64,000 nt of DNA from Scatonaster sp045598705 (GTDB taxonomy: Bacteria; Bacillota; Clostridia; Saccharofermentanales; Saccharofermentanaceae), in contig JAZLMM010000012.1 in assembly GCA_045598705.1 (NCBI GenBank), positions 1 to 64,000 of the forward strand. Reading direction: 5' to 3'. Made by a program: the position numbers and the translations under genes. Below are positions 44,794 through 53,927 of this stretch, in pieces; within the stretch, counting starts at the first letter, position 1, and the number at the start of each line of letters is the position of its first letter. Under the pieces are notes generated by a model. It had not been told where the DNA came from, made no database searches, and was given only the letters and a program-made list of their open reading frames with translations.

Positions 44794-44997
44794 TCAAGCA
44801 TTGTCGCTCAAATAAGCGTTCAGCGCATCGACCAACTGATCACAATCCACACCGTGAACGGCACAAGCTTGCTCAATCGTCTCGCCGTGTGCCATCGCAC
44901 ATCCGAGGCAATGCAAACCGCTATTCATAAAAATCGGAACCAGATCCTGATGCTCATTCAATACTTCTGCAATAATCATATCTTTTGTGATGTTCAT
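44794..44997 (-). CDS. DUF1858 redox-disulfide domain protein
   Basis: Protein of 67 residues from the DUF1858 / hybrid-cluster-associated redox disulfide family. The conserved HCLGC pair (CxxC) is in MNSGLHCLGCAMAHGET. Its role is probably in redox or metal handling, but is not established. ATG 44997 follows GGAGG by 8 nt; upstream in-frame codons overlap that SD. Confidence 0.9.
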   Translation of the reverse strand: MNITKDMIIAEVLNEHQDLVPIFMNSGLHCLGCAMAHGETIEQACAVHGVDCDQLVDALNAYLSDNA

Positions 44998-45151
44998 ACA
45001 TTCATCCTCCAATAACGTTGTAATATCATTAGTACATTACCATTACTCGCATAATAATGCAATTTGTTTTCAAAAAACAATAGCAAATCATCTTGACAAA
45101 ATTTTTTTGTATGCTTCTTGTTTTGAGGAGGTCACAAAAGCGAAAAAAGCC

Positions 45152-45180
45152 TTGACATTAGGCACTTGCGCGTTCATAAT
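45152..45180 (+). promoter_or_regulatory. Promoter of the HU gene
   Basis: TTGACA (45152-45157), 17-nt spacer, CATAAT (45175-45180). A second TTGACA lies about 60 nt upstream (about 45092) in a T-rich context and could drive an additional start. Confidence 0.85.
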
Positions 45181-45216
45181 ATCCATTGAAATAAAGCCCT
45201 GAAGGAGGCAGTGATT

Positions 45217-45501
45217 ATGAATAAATCAGATCTTATTGATTCCGTTGCAAAGGCAACAAAATTGACCAAGAAGGATGCAGAGGCTGCTATCAACGCTACA
45301 CTCGACGCTATCGGCGATGCTCTTTCCGGTAAGAACCCTGAGAAAGTAGTTCTTGTTGGTTTTGGTACATTCGAGACAAAGAAGCGTGCAGCTCGTAAGG
45401 GTCGCAACCCAAGCACAAAGGAAGTTATCAACATCCCAGCTTCCAAGGCTCCTGTATTCAAGGCTGGTAAGGGTCTGAAGGATAAGGTTAACAAGAAGTA
45501 A
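45217..45501 (+). CDS. HU-family nucleoid DNA-binding protein
   Basis: Protein of 94 residues: N-terminal dimerisation helices (MNKSDLIDSVAKATKLTKKD), then the beta-arm VGFGTFETKKRAARKGRNPSTKE with the conserved RNP turn. It bends and compacts DNA. ATG 45217 follows GGAGG by 8 nt and has a near-consensus promoter and its own terminator, so it is a highly expressed single gene. Confidence 0.96.
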   Translation: MNKSDLIDSVAKATKLTKKDAEAAINATLDAIGDALSGKNPEKVVLVGFGTFETKKRAARKGRNPSTKEVINIPASKAPVFKAGKGLKDKVNKK

Positions 45502-45526
45502 TTTTTGTTATATCTAGATTTTCAAG

Positions 45527-45550
45527 AGACTGTCTCGCAAGGGACAGTCT
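45527..45550 (+). terminator. HU gene terminator
   Basis: AGACTGTC/GACAGTCT stem with an 8-nt loop followed by TTTTTTTG. Confidence 0.93.
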
Positions 45551-45557
45551 TTTTTTG

Positions 45558-46157
45558 TCAATATGGTCGACCGTAGCACACCATGACTTCTTCCACAACT
45601 TCTTCGCGAAGAAATCTCAAGACAGACTGGAGTCCGTTCACACCTGGGATTGCCTTACTCTTCTTCACTGCATATCGAATGTTTCGTTCAACTTGTTGAA
45701 CTGAAATCCGATAGGCCTCACCCACCTCGACATAAAGGCCTTTGGACACGCACTTTATCAACTTCGGTTCATAGTAGAGTTTTCCCAACGCAAAACGAAT
45801 CAGTTCTGTCCCCACTAATGTTCGCGGGAATTCATAACGCTTTAGTACATTCTCAATTGCCTGCTTAATCAACATCTCTTCATAATCGTTATTGGGCTGA
45901 AATGTCTCTTTCATCATCAGCACATGGTCTTTTACTTGTTGAAGAACATAGTTCCCGCCACGGCGACCATCAATCAGGAAGTGCGTCTTTCCGTCTGTAT
46001 CAGAAATCCCTACCATTCCGTGATTCAGAAGCATAGCATTGACACAGTTCAAAATAGATCGATCGTCACAAGCGATATAGAAACCATACTCTTTCGCCTG
46101 TTTCATCATATCTGAGAATGGTTCGTTCTTCTGTCTAACCGCCGCCTCTCTCGACAT
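45558..46157 (-). CDS. Spo0A C-terminal-domain regulator without a receiver
   Basis: Protein of 199 residues. The C-terminal part (about 95-190) matches the six-helix Spo0A effector domain: GTELIRFALGKLYYEPKLI, then the recognition region AYRISVQQVERNIRYAVKK, comparable to Spo0A's ASRVERAIRHAIE. The N-terminal 90 residues are not a CheY-like receiver: no acidic pocket or phospho-Asp/Lys pair is seen, and the segment (FYIACDDRSILNCVNAM, HGMVGISDTDGKTHFLIDG) is of unknown fold. It is probably a DNA-binding regulator recognising 0A-like boxes under a different input. ATG 46157 follows AAGGTG; that SD lies in an inverted repeat (46164-46209). Confidence 0.8.
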   Translation of the reverse strand: MSREAAVRQKNEPFSDMMKQAKEYGFYIACDDRSILNCVNAMLLNHGMVGISDTDGKTHFLIDGRRGGNYVLQQVKDHVLMMKETFQPNNDYEEMLIKQAIENVLKRYEFPRTLVGTELIRFALGKLYYEPKLIKCVSKGLYVEVGEAYRISVQQVERNIRYAVKKSKAIPGVNGLQSVLRFLREEVVEEVMVCYGRPY

Positions 46158-46163
46158 ACAAAT

Positions 46164-46209
46164 ACACCTTCTTCGCACTTTTTCCTGTATTAAAGCACGT
46201 AGAAGGTGT
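46164..46209 (-). promoter_or_regulatory. Inverted repeat covering the RBS of the Spo0A-like gene
   Basis: In the transcript ACACCTTCT (46209-46201) is perfectly complementary to AGAAGGTGT (46172-46164), which contains the ribosome binding site of the gene starting at 46157. Pairing over a 28-nt loop would mask the SD. It could equally be a DNA operator. Confidence 0.5.
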
Positions 46210-46242
46210 TGGTTTCAATATGATATATCAGTAGTACTGAAT

Positions 46243-46659
46243 TTATTCAACGTCTTCCGTCTCGGATTCTTTTACTGACTCTAAATGGTAGGCATATCTG
46301 GCATATGGTGTATACTTGACCGTCACTTCATCCCCAACTTCGAAAGAGAAATCGAAAGGATTCACATAATATGTCTCGTCGTCTATCACGATATAATTCT
46401 TCAAACGACTGATATCATTAATCTCCCCTTCGTAAATCCGATAACTCGAACGAAGGACAGTCGTCGTATCAAGAATACGAGGCACTACAAATACCCCTAC
46501 CTGTACAAGCAAAATAACCATTGTGACGAAAGGCATCAGAAACAGAAAACCTTTCTTCCATCGATTCTGTTGGCTATTCTTCACACACCACAGAAAAAAC
46601 AGTAGCAGAAGTAGGCTGACCAGTAGATGTGCACCAAGATTGACCCAGAAATAACTCAT
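46243..46659 (-). CDS. Small membrane protein of unknown function
   Basis: Protein of 138 residues with two TM helices (about 8-28 and 38-60) and an extracytoplasmic or cytosolic beta-rich C-terminal domain (YEGEINDISRLKNYIVIDDETYYVNPFDFSFEVGDEVTVKYT). No family recognised. It follows the 5-formyl-THF cyclo-ligase by 9 nt with GAGGTG as SD, so it is probably in the same operon. Confidence 0.8.
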   Translation of the reverse strand: MSYFWVNLGAHLLVSLLLLLFFLWCVKNSQQNRWKKGFLFLMPFVTMVILLVQVGVFVVPRILDTTTVLRSSYRIYEGEINDISRLKNYIVIDDETYYVNPFDFSFEVGDEVTVKYTPYARYAYHLESVKESETEDVE

Positions 46660-46668
46660 ATTAACACC

Positions 46669-47277
46669 TCAATCCGCTTCATTCTCAACTTCCATAAAGG
46701 AATACGTTGTGACGACCGCTTCCACTTTCAAATCCCATTCGTCAGATGGTAATGATTGAAGGAAAGCTTCCGGACGCACTACACCAATGATGTTGAAATT
46801 CTCCTTACTACGCAATTTCAACCAGGATGCATAATACCGATCGTAGAAGCCCTTTCCACGACCAAGTCGTGTGCCGTCTTTGGCATACGCCGAAGCTGGA
46901 ATGAACATCAGATCTATCTGCGATGGATCAACGTTTCTTCCTTCGATGCTAGGCTCCATTATTCCGAAGCTTCCCTTCTCCATATCGCCCATGTCCATGC
47001 ACTCATAGAAGACAATCTGCTCACCTTCCACTCTAGGGAAACACTTCCTGCAGTGGGAGAGTAAAGGAGACTGCCAGAATTCGTCTAAAGAGAGTTCATC
47101 AGTTAACGGCATATACGCAGCGATAACACTCGCCTTCTTGACAATATCTTGCCACTTCTTCGGCCATTTCTCAACTGCAAAGACAGACGAAATCGTGGTC
47201 ATTGGCGCGTGGTTCACGCTTCGTGCACGATCACGCATAACACGTCTGATGAGAATCTTCGCTCGATTCTTCGCCAT
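46669..47277 (-). CDS. 5-formyltetrahydrofolate cyclo-ligase
   Basis: ATP-dependent conversion of 5-formyl-THF to 5,10-methenyl-THF. Protein of 202 residues with the ATP-binding signature GRGKGFYDRYYA and the preceding DLMFIPASAYAKDGTRLG; the N-terminal basic RAKILIRRVMRDRARS is typical. It starts 1 nt after the ligA stop. The chromosome region around ligA thus reads 49312 gene-ligA-cyclo-ligase-46243 gene. Confidence 0.92.
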   Translation of the reverse strand: MAKNRAKILIRRVMRDRARSVNHAPMTTISSVFAVEKWPKKWQDIVKKASVIAAYMPLTDELSLDEFWQSPLLSHCRKCFPRVEGEQIVFYECMDMGDMEKGSFGIMEPSIEGRNVDPSQIDLMFIPASAYAKDGTRLGRGKGFYDRYYASWLKLRSKENFNIIGVVRPEAFLQSLPSDEWDLKVEAVVTTYSFMEVENEAD

Positions 47278-47278
47278 G

Positions 47279-49294
47279 TCACTGTCCTCTTGCCTCAGCT
47301 ACCATCTGTTCGAACTCATCCTCAGTGATGATGGTAACACCGAGATTCTGTGCCTTGGTTAATTTCGAGCCGGCGGCTTCACCCGCTAGCACATAAGAAG
47401 TGTTCTTCGACACGGACGAAGAAGCAGTTCCGCCCAAAGACAGGATGATCTCTGTTGCTTCACTTCTGGTATACTTGGAAAGCGTTCCGGTCAGCACGAA
47501 AATTTTACCGGCCCAGACATTGTTGGTATTGGAAGTATCTTCCGTTACATTTACACCGGAAGAACTCAATTTCTCGACCAACTGGCGGTTGCTCTCTTTG
47601 GCAAAAAAATCCGCTACACTTTGAGCAGTAATCATGCCGAAATCCGGCAAAGCTGCAATTTCAAGGACTGTTGCATGCATGAGATTATCCATAGAACCGA
47701 ATGACTTCGCCAAAGTTCGCGCTGCAACTACACCCACATTTCGGATGCCCAGCGCGGTAATCAATTTCGAAAGCGGGCGGTTCTTAGACTCCTCAATCGC
47801 TGCAAGAAGATTACTGGCCGAAGATTCGCCCATACGATCAAGAATCTGAAGTTCTTCTTTCTTGGAAGATAATTGGTAGATATCCGCCACATCATGAATA
47901 AGATCTGCTGACAGCAGAAGATTGATTAGACTTGGACCCATACCATCAATATCCATCGCATCCTTTGACGCAAAATGCATCATGGCTCGGAACGTCTGAG
48001 CAGGGCACTGCTCATTCATACAACGAAGCGCCGCTTCCCCTTCACTTCGGAAAACCGGTTCACCGCACGCAGGACACTTATCCGGCATAGAGAAAGGCTT
48101 TGCATCAGCAGCTCGAGAAGACACATTCACCGATACAATCTCAGGAATGATCTCACCGGCTTTTCTGACCACGACCATATCGCCAATGCGGACATCTTTC
48201 TCTCGAATAAAATCTTCATTATTTAAGGTCGCTTTACTTACCGTTGTACCCGCCAGATGCACAGGTTGCAGGATTGCAACCGGCGTAAGTTTGCCCGTGC
48301 GACCAACTGTTACTTCCACATCCAGAAGACGAGTCTCCTTCTCTTCCGGTGGATACTTGTATGCAATTGCCCATCTAGGGATCTTGGCGGTCTCGCCTAA
48401 CTGCTCACGCAAAGCGATCTCGTTGACCTTGATTACTGCGCCATCAATACCGTAGGACAACTCACCGCGGGACTCACCAATGGATTCGATCGCTGACCAG
48501 ATTTCTTCATCACTTCGACAAATCACGAATCCAGGACTTGCTTCAAATCCAAGATCCGCAAGGAAGTTCAGACTTTCAGCATGGCTATTGAATGTACGTC
48601 CTTGTATCGCTTGAATATTAAAGACAAAAATGGATAATTCTCGTTCCGCCGTCACTTTGGCGTTCAATTGACGAAGTGAACCTGCCGCAGCATTTCTCGG
48701 ATTCGCAAATAGTTTCTCACCAGCGAGCTCTGCTTGTTCATTCACGCGAAGGAACACTTCGAAAGGCATGTACACTTCACCACGAACTTCCAAGTACGGA
48801 ATAGAAGGATCGATCTTCTGGGGCAGATTCTTAATGGTTCTTGCATTCTCGGTAATGTCCTCGCCAACAAGACCATCCCCACGGGTAGATGCCCGTACCA
48901 TCTTTCCATTCTCATACTCAACAGAAACAGATAGACCATCGATCTTTCGTTCCACGACAAAAGACAGTTCAGCATCACTGACACTCTGGCGCACTCTGGA
49001 AGTAAATTCCAGGACTTCTTCTTGGGAGAAAATATCTCCAAGACTCTTCATAGGAACAGCGTGTGTTACCTTAGAGAACTTCTCATTCACCCTACCGCCC
49101 ACATGTTTCGTTGGAGAATCAGAAACGGCGTATATCGGATACTTCGCTTCCAATTCTTCAAGTTCACGAAGCATAGAATCATACTCGAAGTCAGAGATAA
49201 TTGGTGCATCATTCTCGTAATATAGCTTGTTATGCTTCTCTAGCTCCTGTCTCAGGAACTCCATTCTTTCCCAGATTTCCATGTTTGCGCCCAT
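47279..49294 (-). CDS. ligA: NAD-dependent DNA ligase LigA
   Basis: Protein of 671 residues that seals nicks during replication and repair using NAD+. Order: Ia domain (YYENDAPIISDFEYDSML), adenylation domain with the lysine motif ERKIDGLSV, OB fold, four-Cys zinc finger (CPACGEPVFRSEGEAALRC), helix-hairpin-helix repeats (ALGIRNVGVVAARTLA) and a C-terminal BRCT domain (VWAGKIFVLTGTLSKYTRSE). The start may be ATG 49294, touching GAGG, or ATG 49282, 12 nt from it. Confidence 0.96.
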   Translation of the reverse strand: MGANMEIWERMEFLRQELEKHNKLYYENDAPIISDFEYDSMLRELEELEAKYPIYAVSDSPTKHVGGRVNEKFSKVTHAVPMKSLGDIFSQEEVLEFTSRVRQSVSDAELSFVVERKIDGLSVSVEYENGKMVRASTRGDGLVGEDITENARTIKNLPQKIDPSIPYLEVRGEVYMPFEVFLRVNEQAELAGEKLFANPRNAAAGSLRQLNAKVTAERELSIFVFNIQAIQGRTFNSHAESLNFLADLGFEASPGFVICRSDEEIWSAIESIGESRGELSYGIDGAVIKVNEIALREQLGETAKIPRWAIAYKYPPEEKETRLLDVEVTVGRTGKLTPVAILQPVHLAGTTVSKATLNNEDFIREKDVRIGDMVVVRKAGEIIPEIVSVNVSSRAADAKPFSMPDKCPACGEPVFRSEGEAALRCMNEQCPAQTFRAMMHFASKDAMDIDGMGPSLINLLLSADLIHDVADIYQLSSKKEELQILDRMGESSASNLLAAIEESKNRPLSKLITALGIRNVGVVAARTLAKSFGSMDNLMHATVLEIAALPDFGMITAQSVADFFAKESNRQLVEKLSSSGVNVTEDTSNTNNVWAGKIFVLTGTLSKYTRSEATEIILSLGGTASSSVSKNTSYVLAGEAAGSKLTKAQNLGVTIITEDEFEQMVAEARGQ

Positions 49295-49311
49295 CCTCGC
49301 TTCACATTCAA

Positions 49312-49953
49312 TTAGTGTCGAATTTTACCTTCTTTGCGTCCGCCGGAAAGATAAATGACCGGCAATAGCGTCACGATGAAGAAACAGGTTCCCCAGGCGA
49401 CCAGCGGAACACCCAACATATCGCCCGCCTTGGAGAAGATGCCGCTAGACGGTACGACAATAAATGGAGAAAACTTATAGATATCTGTCTTTAGAAGACG
49501 ATAAAGCGGATTCAGAACGCTTTCATAACACATCGTAACCGGCAGTGCCATGATGTATGCATCTGCAACCCATCGAATCCATTCCGTCTTTCGGCTTAAG
49601 GCCAATACCACTGATATTACCAGAACCAGAGATACAAAAACAGAATCGACTGAATACTGGCGTGTCTTTACAACCTTCACGCAGTAAAGAATACTTCCGA
49701 GCAAAGATAAAGACAAAGCCAAGTAATCGCTGATCTCTCTTCTTCCAGCCAGAAGGCCGAGGCAAGCAAGGCCCATGATAATGAGTAAAGTCAGAACAGC
49801 AGAAGCAATTGCAGGCATAGAAATCTTGCCTACAATTGCCTCCGTGTTATCACATATTAAACTTGATACTGCACGAAACGGATAGGTCAGGACCGTTCCC
49901 CACAGTAGAAACATCAATATGGAGACGATCAACGCCCGTACATCACTTCGCAC
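49312..49953 (-). CDS. Polytopic membrane protein of unknown function
   Basis: Protein of about 213 residues with five or six hydrophobic helices and no recognised family. It is placed 17 nt before ligA on the same strand. The start is uncertain: GTG 49953 has only a weak upstream GAAGTGA. Confidence 0.65.
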   Translation of the reverse strand: MRSDVRALIVSILMFLLWGTVLTYPFRAVSSLICDNTEAIVGKISMPAIASAVLTLLIIMGLACLGLLAGRREISDYLALSLSLLGSILYCVKVVKTRQYSVDSVFVSLVLVISVVLALSRKTEWIRWVADAYIMALPVTMCYESVLNPLYRLLKTDIYKFSPFIVVPSSGIFSKAGDMLGVPLVAWGTCFFIVTLLPVIYLSGGRKEGKIRH

Positions 49954-49996
49954 AATTCTTCACTTCCAGATCTAAAGTTCTAAACGAAAACTCGAA

Positions 49997-50233
49997 TTAC
50001 TCGTCAAACTCGTATGGATCGTAATCAGCCAGAAGCTCCTTCAGTACAGCAACTTCTTCAGAGGTAAGTGTAATACCCTTACCGGCACGCTCATGCTCGG
50101 GAGCCCAATCACGGATATCGAGCTTCGGCTTTCCGTCATTCCAACGGATAATGTTGACCTCACGGTTCCAGTTTGACTTACTGGTAGAGAGGATACCAAT
50201 TTCTTTCACTACTTCAGACTTAATCTCAGCCAT
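49997..50233 (-). CDS. YdbC-like PC4 ssDNA-binding protein
   Basis: Protein of 78 residues matching the YdbC/PC4 family, a bacterial relative of the transcription coactivator p15/PC4 that binds single-stranded DNA as a dimer. Typical elements are KEIGILSTSKSNWNREVNIIRWN and KLDIRDWAPEHERAGKGITL. ATG 50233 follows AGGGAG by 7 nt; upstream in-frame codons span intergenic sequence and are not used. Confidence 0.9.
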   Translation of the reverse strand: MAEIKSEVVKEIGILSTSKSNWNREVNIIRWNDGKPKLDIRDWAPEHERAGKGITLTSEEVAVLKELLADYDPYEFDE

Positions 50234-50340
50234 TTCTATTCTCCCTTCATTTCGCATCTCCTGCGAACATGGATTCATCAATTCCACATGATTATAACAT
50301 ATGCTATTATATTTTTTGACTACAAATTGTGGAGGAAGCG

Positions 50341-51237
50341 ATGGAAAAATCACTGATTCTTCATTTTTCATATCAATTAACGATCCCAGCACCCATAAAA
50401 GTGCTGGGAATCCTTGTTCTGCTCGGTATATTGTTCGTCCTGTTTATGGTAATCAGCGCCGCTATGGTCAAGGTAGATATACAAGACATCTCTCCTTTAT
50501 CGGACAGCAATCGCAAGAAAGGCTCTACTATCACTTTGGGCTTCTTCTCAGACACCCATGGTTTCGGATGCCTTCGTTCTCCCAAGTGGATCACAAAGAT
50601 GTTCCTGAAGCACAAGTGTCAGATGGTCTTATTCGGCGGAGACTGTGTCCATAAGAAGCCCGTACGCAAATCTGACAGAAGAATGCTTACGGAAGCATCT
50701 GCAGCCTTAAAGCAGTCAGGAATCGACTTATATGCTGTCTATGGTAACCATGACTGGCGACTAAGCGAAGCCGACTATAAAGAAATGGGGGTCATCCTTC
50801 TGAAAGATGAGTTCCACGTACTCACCCTAAACGACAGTGAATTCGCACTTTACGGTGTTGCAGACAACGAACGAGGTCAACGTCAATGGCATATGGTCCC
50901 AAGTGATTTTGCCGGATATCAAGGATTCCGACTGCTTCTGGTCCATAATCCTGACTATGTCTACGCATTACCTGATCTGACCGGTCATTCAGACGAAGAA
51001 CGACCATTTGATTACATGCTGGCCGGGCATCTCCACGGCGGACAAGTCCACCTCCCCAGAAATCTAGAATTCACCTTCTTCCGAGAAGATCGAATTGCCC
51101 GAGAAGCCGGAATCCTCGGTGGGCAATTCAGTTTTCGCGGCTACCAAGGGCTGATCAGCAAGGGAGCCGGAAATGGTTTTCTCCCAATCCGCCTGATGGC
51201 ACGTCCTGAGATTCACATCTTACGTTTCCATATTTGA
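50341..51237 (+). CDS. Membrane-anchored metallophosphoesterase
   Basis: Protein of 298 residues of the YkuE/YaeI-like calcineurin superfamily. One N-terminal TM helix (about 18-40) precedes the metal-binding motifs FFSDTHGFG, FGGDCVH, YGNHDW and AGHLHGGQVHL. Relatives act on UDP-diacylglucosamine or other envelope phosphoesters. ATG 50341 follows GGAGG by 5 nt. It diverges from the PC4-like gene. Confidence 0.92.
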   Translation: MEKSLILHFSYQLTIPAPIKVLGILVLLGILFVLFMVISAAMVKVDIQDISPLSDSNRKKGSTITLGFFSDTHGFGCLRSPKWITKMFLKHKCQMVLFGGDCVHKKPVRKSDRRMLTEASAALKQSGIDLYAVYGNHDWRLSEADYKEMGVILLKDEFHVLTLNDSEFALYGVADNERGQRQWHMVPSDFAGYQGFRLLLVHNPDYVYALPDLTGHSDEERPFDYMLAGHLHGGQVHLPRNLEFTFFREDRIAREAGILGGQFSFRGYQGLISKGAGNGFLPIRLMARPEIHILRFHI

Positions 51238-51250
51238 TAACACATAGAAG

Positions 51251-51280
51251 AACCCCGCTGTGAGCACTCATAGCGGGGTT
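51251..51280. terminator. Bidirectional terminator
   Basis: AACCCCGCT/AGCGGGGTT stem with TTTCTTTC on the plus side and a T-containing stretch (CTTCTATGTG) on the minus side. It lies between the metallophosphoesterase and glgP, which converge here. Confidence 0.9.
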
Positions 51281-51309
51281 TCTTTCATTCAATCTTCATT
51301 AAAGATCAA

Positions 51310-53883
51310 TCAGATCTTCGCCGGCTTGATCTTCCAGATCTCCTTCGCATACTCACCGATCGTACGGTCAGAAGAGAACTTACCACAGTTACAGATGTTC
51401 AACCAGCACTTCTTCGCCCACTCGATGCGGTTCTGGTAATCCTTATAAGCCTGATCTCTGGTCTTTCTGTAATCATCGAAATCACCAAGAACATAGTAGG
51501 TATCGCCCGGCTGCCAGTTGCTACCGTAGATCAATCCATTGAACAGATCTTGGAACATACCTGTTCCCTCATCGTTGAAAGAACCATCTACGAGACGATC
51601 GAGTGCTTTCTTCAAGCCTGGGATATTCTCATACTGCCACTTCGGATTATAGTACGCGCGAGTTGCTTCCATGTCCTCTACGCGGCAACCGAAGATATAG
51701 ATATTGTCATTTCCGACAGACTGTGCAATCTCAACATTTGCACCATCCCATGTACCAAGTGTTACAGCACCATTCATCATGAACTTCATATTACCTGTAC
51801 CGGAAGCCTCAAGTCCTGCTGTAGAGATCTGCTCAGAAATATCTGCAGCTGGGAAGAGCTTCTCACCGTTACTTACATTGTAGTTCTCAATGAATACGAC
51901 TTTCAGACGACCTTCCATATCCGGGTCACTGTCGATAAGCTTTGCAATCTCATTGATAAACTTGATAATTGCCTTCGCGCGGAAGTATCCTGGAGCAGCC
52001 TTAGCGCCAAAGAATACAGTAACCGGTGGCATATCCAGGTTTGGATCCTCTTTGAGACGGTCGTAAAGGTTCAATGCGTAAAGTGCATTGAGAAGTTGTC
52101 TCTTATATTCGTGGAGACGCTTGATCTGCACATCAAAGAGCGCATCCGGATTGACCTTGATACCCTTTGTTTTCTCAAGATGTGTGCAAAGTGCAACCTT
52201 GTTATCACGTTTGATATCCAGGAAGCGCTGCATAATCTTCTTGTCTTTTGCGTACTTCTCCAATTTCTTGAGCTGATCGAGGTCTGTAACCCACTCCTCA
52301 TTACCAAGAAGTTCTGTAATCAGTGCAGACAAGCCCTGGTCACATACGCGAAGCCATCTTCTCGGGGTAACACCATTGGTCTTATTGGAGAATTTCTCCG
52401 GATAGATCTCATACCACTCTTTGAGGGTATCGCGCTTCAGGATCTCTGTATGCAATGCAGCAACACCATTTACAGAGTAAGAACCGTAGATCGCCATCCA
52501 AGCCATCTGAACTTTACCATCAGAAAGAATGGACAGACGGTCAACGAGCTCAGAGCGCATGCCCAACTCGAAGAACTGTGCACGCTGCTGGTTGTTGATA
52601 CCTTCTACGATCTCGAAGATACGTGGGAACAGATAACGGAAGATATTGCAGTCCCACTTCTCCAGTGCTTCAGCCATGATAGTGTGGTTCGTATATGCAA
52701 ATGTATGACGAACAATCTCCCAAGCATCTTCCCACTTGACGCCGTTCTCATCTACAAGGATACGCATCAATTCTGGAATACCGATAACCGGGTGAGTATC
52801 GTTGAGCTGAATGCTGTTAAGCTTTGCAAACTTGCTGAAATCATTACCATGTACAGCCTTATACTTTCTTACGATATCCTGCAAAGACGCAGATACGAAG
52901 AAGTACTGCTGACGAACACGTAATACCTTACCATCGTAGGAAGTATCGTTCGGATAGAGCACACGGAAGATATCGTTGACACGGTTTCTCTCTATGACTG
53001 CATCATCGAAACGCTGAGAGTTAAAGAGATTGAAGTCGAACTCCTGAGCCGGTTCACACTTCCAAAGTCTCAGGCGGTTCACATTGTGTGTGTTATAACC
53101 TGTGATTGGCATATCGCATGGAATTGCCCATACATCGAAATCATTGAAATGTACGCGGATCTTATCCTCGTATCTCGGAATTACGAACGGATAACCATTC
53201 TCCATCCAGCTATCTGGGTGTTCCATCTGGAAACCATTCTCGAAAGTCTGGCGGAACAAGCCGTAACGGTACAGGATACCGTAACCGGTTACCGGAAGAT
53301 TCATCGTTGCACAAGAATCCAAGAAACAGGCAGCCAGACGTCCCAGACCACCGTTACCCAGTGCAGCATCTGTCTCTTCTTCCAGAAGGTCGGTCAGATT
53401 CACACCGAAAGCCTTCATCGCTTCGACAGTCTGCTCATAAATGCCTAAGTTTACAAGGTTGTTCAGCATAGAACGGCCAACCAAGAATTCTGCGGAGAAA
53501 TAGTGAGCCTGACGAACTTCTGCATACTTCTCACGTGCTTGCTCCCAGTCGTCAGCCATAATCTCGACGATTGTACGGGAAAGTGCCAGCCAATAATCTC
53601 TGGCCGTACCCTTATCAGCACTCTTACCGGAGCAGGACTTCACCTGGAAAGCAACCATATCCTGAATCTGCTTTGCAGTCATATTGTGGATGTTGTTAGT
53701 TGGTACAGCAGGCTTCTTTGCGGGCGTTGCCTTCTTTGTTGTGGTTTTTGTAGCTGTGGTCTTCACCGCTGGCTTCTTTGTAGCGGATGCTTTGGCGACT
53801 GGTTTCTTCGCTGTCGTCTTCGCAGTTGAAGCCTTTGTAGCTACCTTCTTTGTAGTTTCTTTCTTCTGTGCACGTTCACTCAT
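51310..53883 (-). CDS. glgP: Glycogen phosphorylase with a basic N-terminal tail
   Basis: Protein of 857 residues in the GT35 family: phosphorolysis of glycogen or maltodextrin to glucose-1-phosphate. The pyridoxal-phosphate Lys is in EASGTGNMKFMMNGAVTLG, and the catalytic site includes the TNGVTPRRWL segment. Residues about 5-62 are an extra Lys/Ala/Thr/Pro tail (AKKPVAKASATKKPAVKTT) with the same composition as the glgA tail. ATG 53883 follows AAGGAGG by 9 nt; codons upstream include the SD. It lies 42 kb from the glg operon. Confidence 0.96.
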   Translation of the reverse strand: MSERAQKKETTKKVATKASTAKTTAKKPVAKASATKKPAVKTTATKTTTKKATPAKKPAVPTNNIHNMTAKQIQDMVAFQVKSCSGKSADKGTARDYWLALSRTIVEIMADDWEQAREKYAEVRQAHYFSAEFLVGRSMLNNLVNLGIYEQTVEAMKAFGVNLTDLLEEETDAALGNGGLGRLAACFLDSCATMNLPVTGYGILYRYGLFRQTFENGFQMEHPDSWMENGYPFVIPRYEDKIRVHFNDFDVWAIPCDMPITGYNTHNVNRLRLWKCEPAQEFDFNLFNSQRFDDAVIERNRVNDIFRVLYPNDTSYDGKVLRVRQQYFFVSASLQDIVRKYKAVHGNDFSKFAKLNSIQLNDTHPVIGIPELMRILVDENGVKWEDAWEIVRHTFAYTNHTIMAEALEKWDCNIFRYLFPRIFEIVEGINNQQRAQFFELGMRSELVDRLSILSDGKVQMAWMAIYGSYSVNGVAALHTEILKRDTLKEWYEIYPEKFSNKTNGVTPRRWLRVCDQGLSALITELLGNEEWVTDLDQLKKLEKYAKDKKIMQRFLDIKRDNKVALCTHLEKTKGIKVNPDALFDVQIKRLHEYKRQLLNALYALNLYDRLKEDPNLDMPPVTVFFGAKAAPGYFRAKAIIKFINEIAKLIDSDPDMEGRLKVVFIENYNVSNGEKLFPAADISEQISTAGLEASGTGNMKFMMNGAVTLGTWDGANVEIAQSVGNDNIYIFGCRVEDMEATRAYYNPKWQYENIPGLKKALDRLVDGSFNDEGTGMFQDLFNGLIYGSNWQPGDTYYVLGDFDDYRKTRDQAYKDYQNRIEWAKKCWLNICNCGKFSSDRTIGEYAKEIWKIKPAKI

Positions 53884-53927
53884 GACGTAGCACCTCCTTT
53901 TCCCCATTAGGTAAAAAACCAATAGAT

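Noticed and set aside
51550..52923. 457-codon open frame on the plus strand
   Set aside because: It lies wholly antisense to glgP, a highly conserved gene, lacks an SD, and its translation has the Leu/Cys/Ile-rich look of an antisense shadow.
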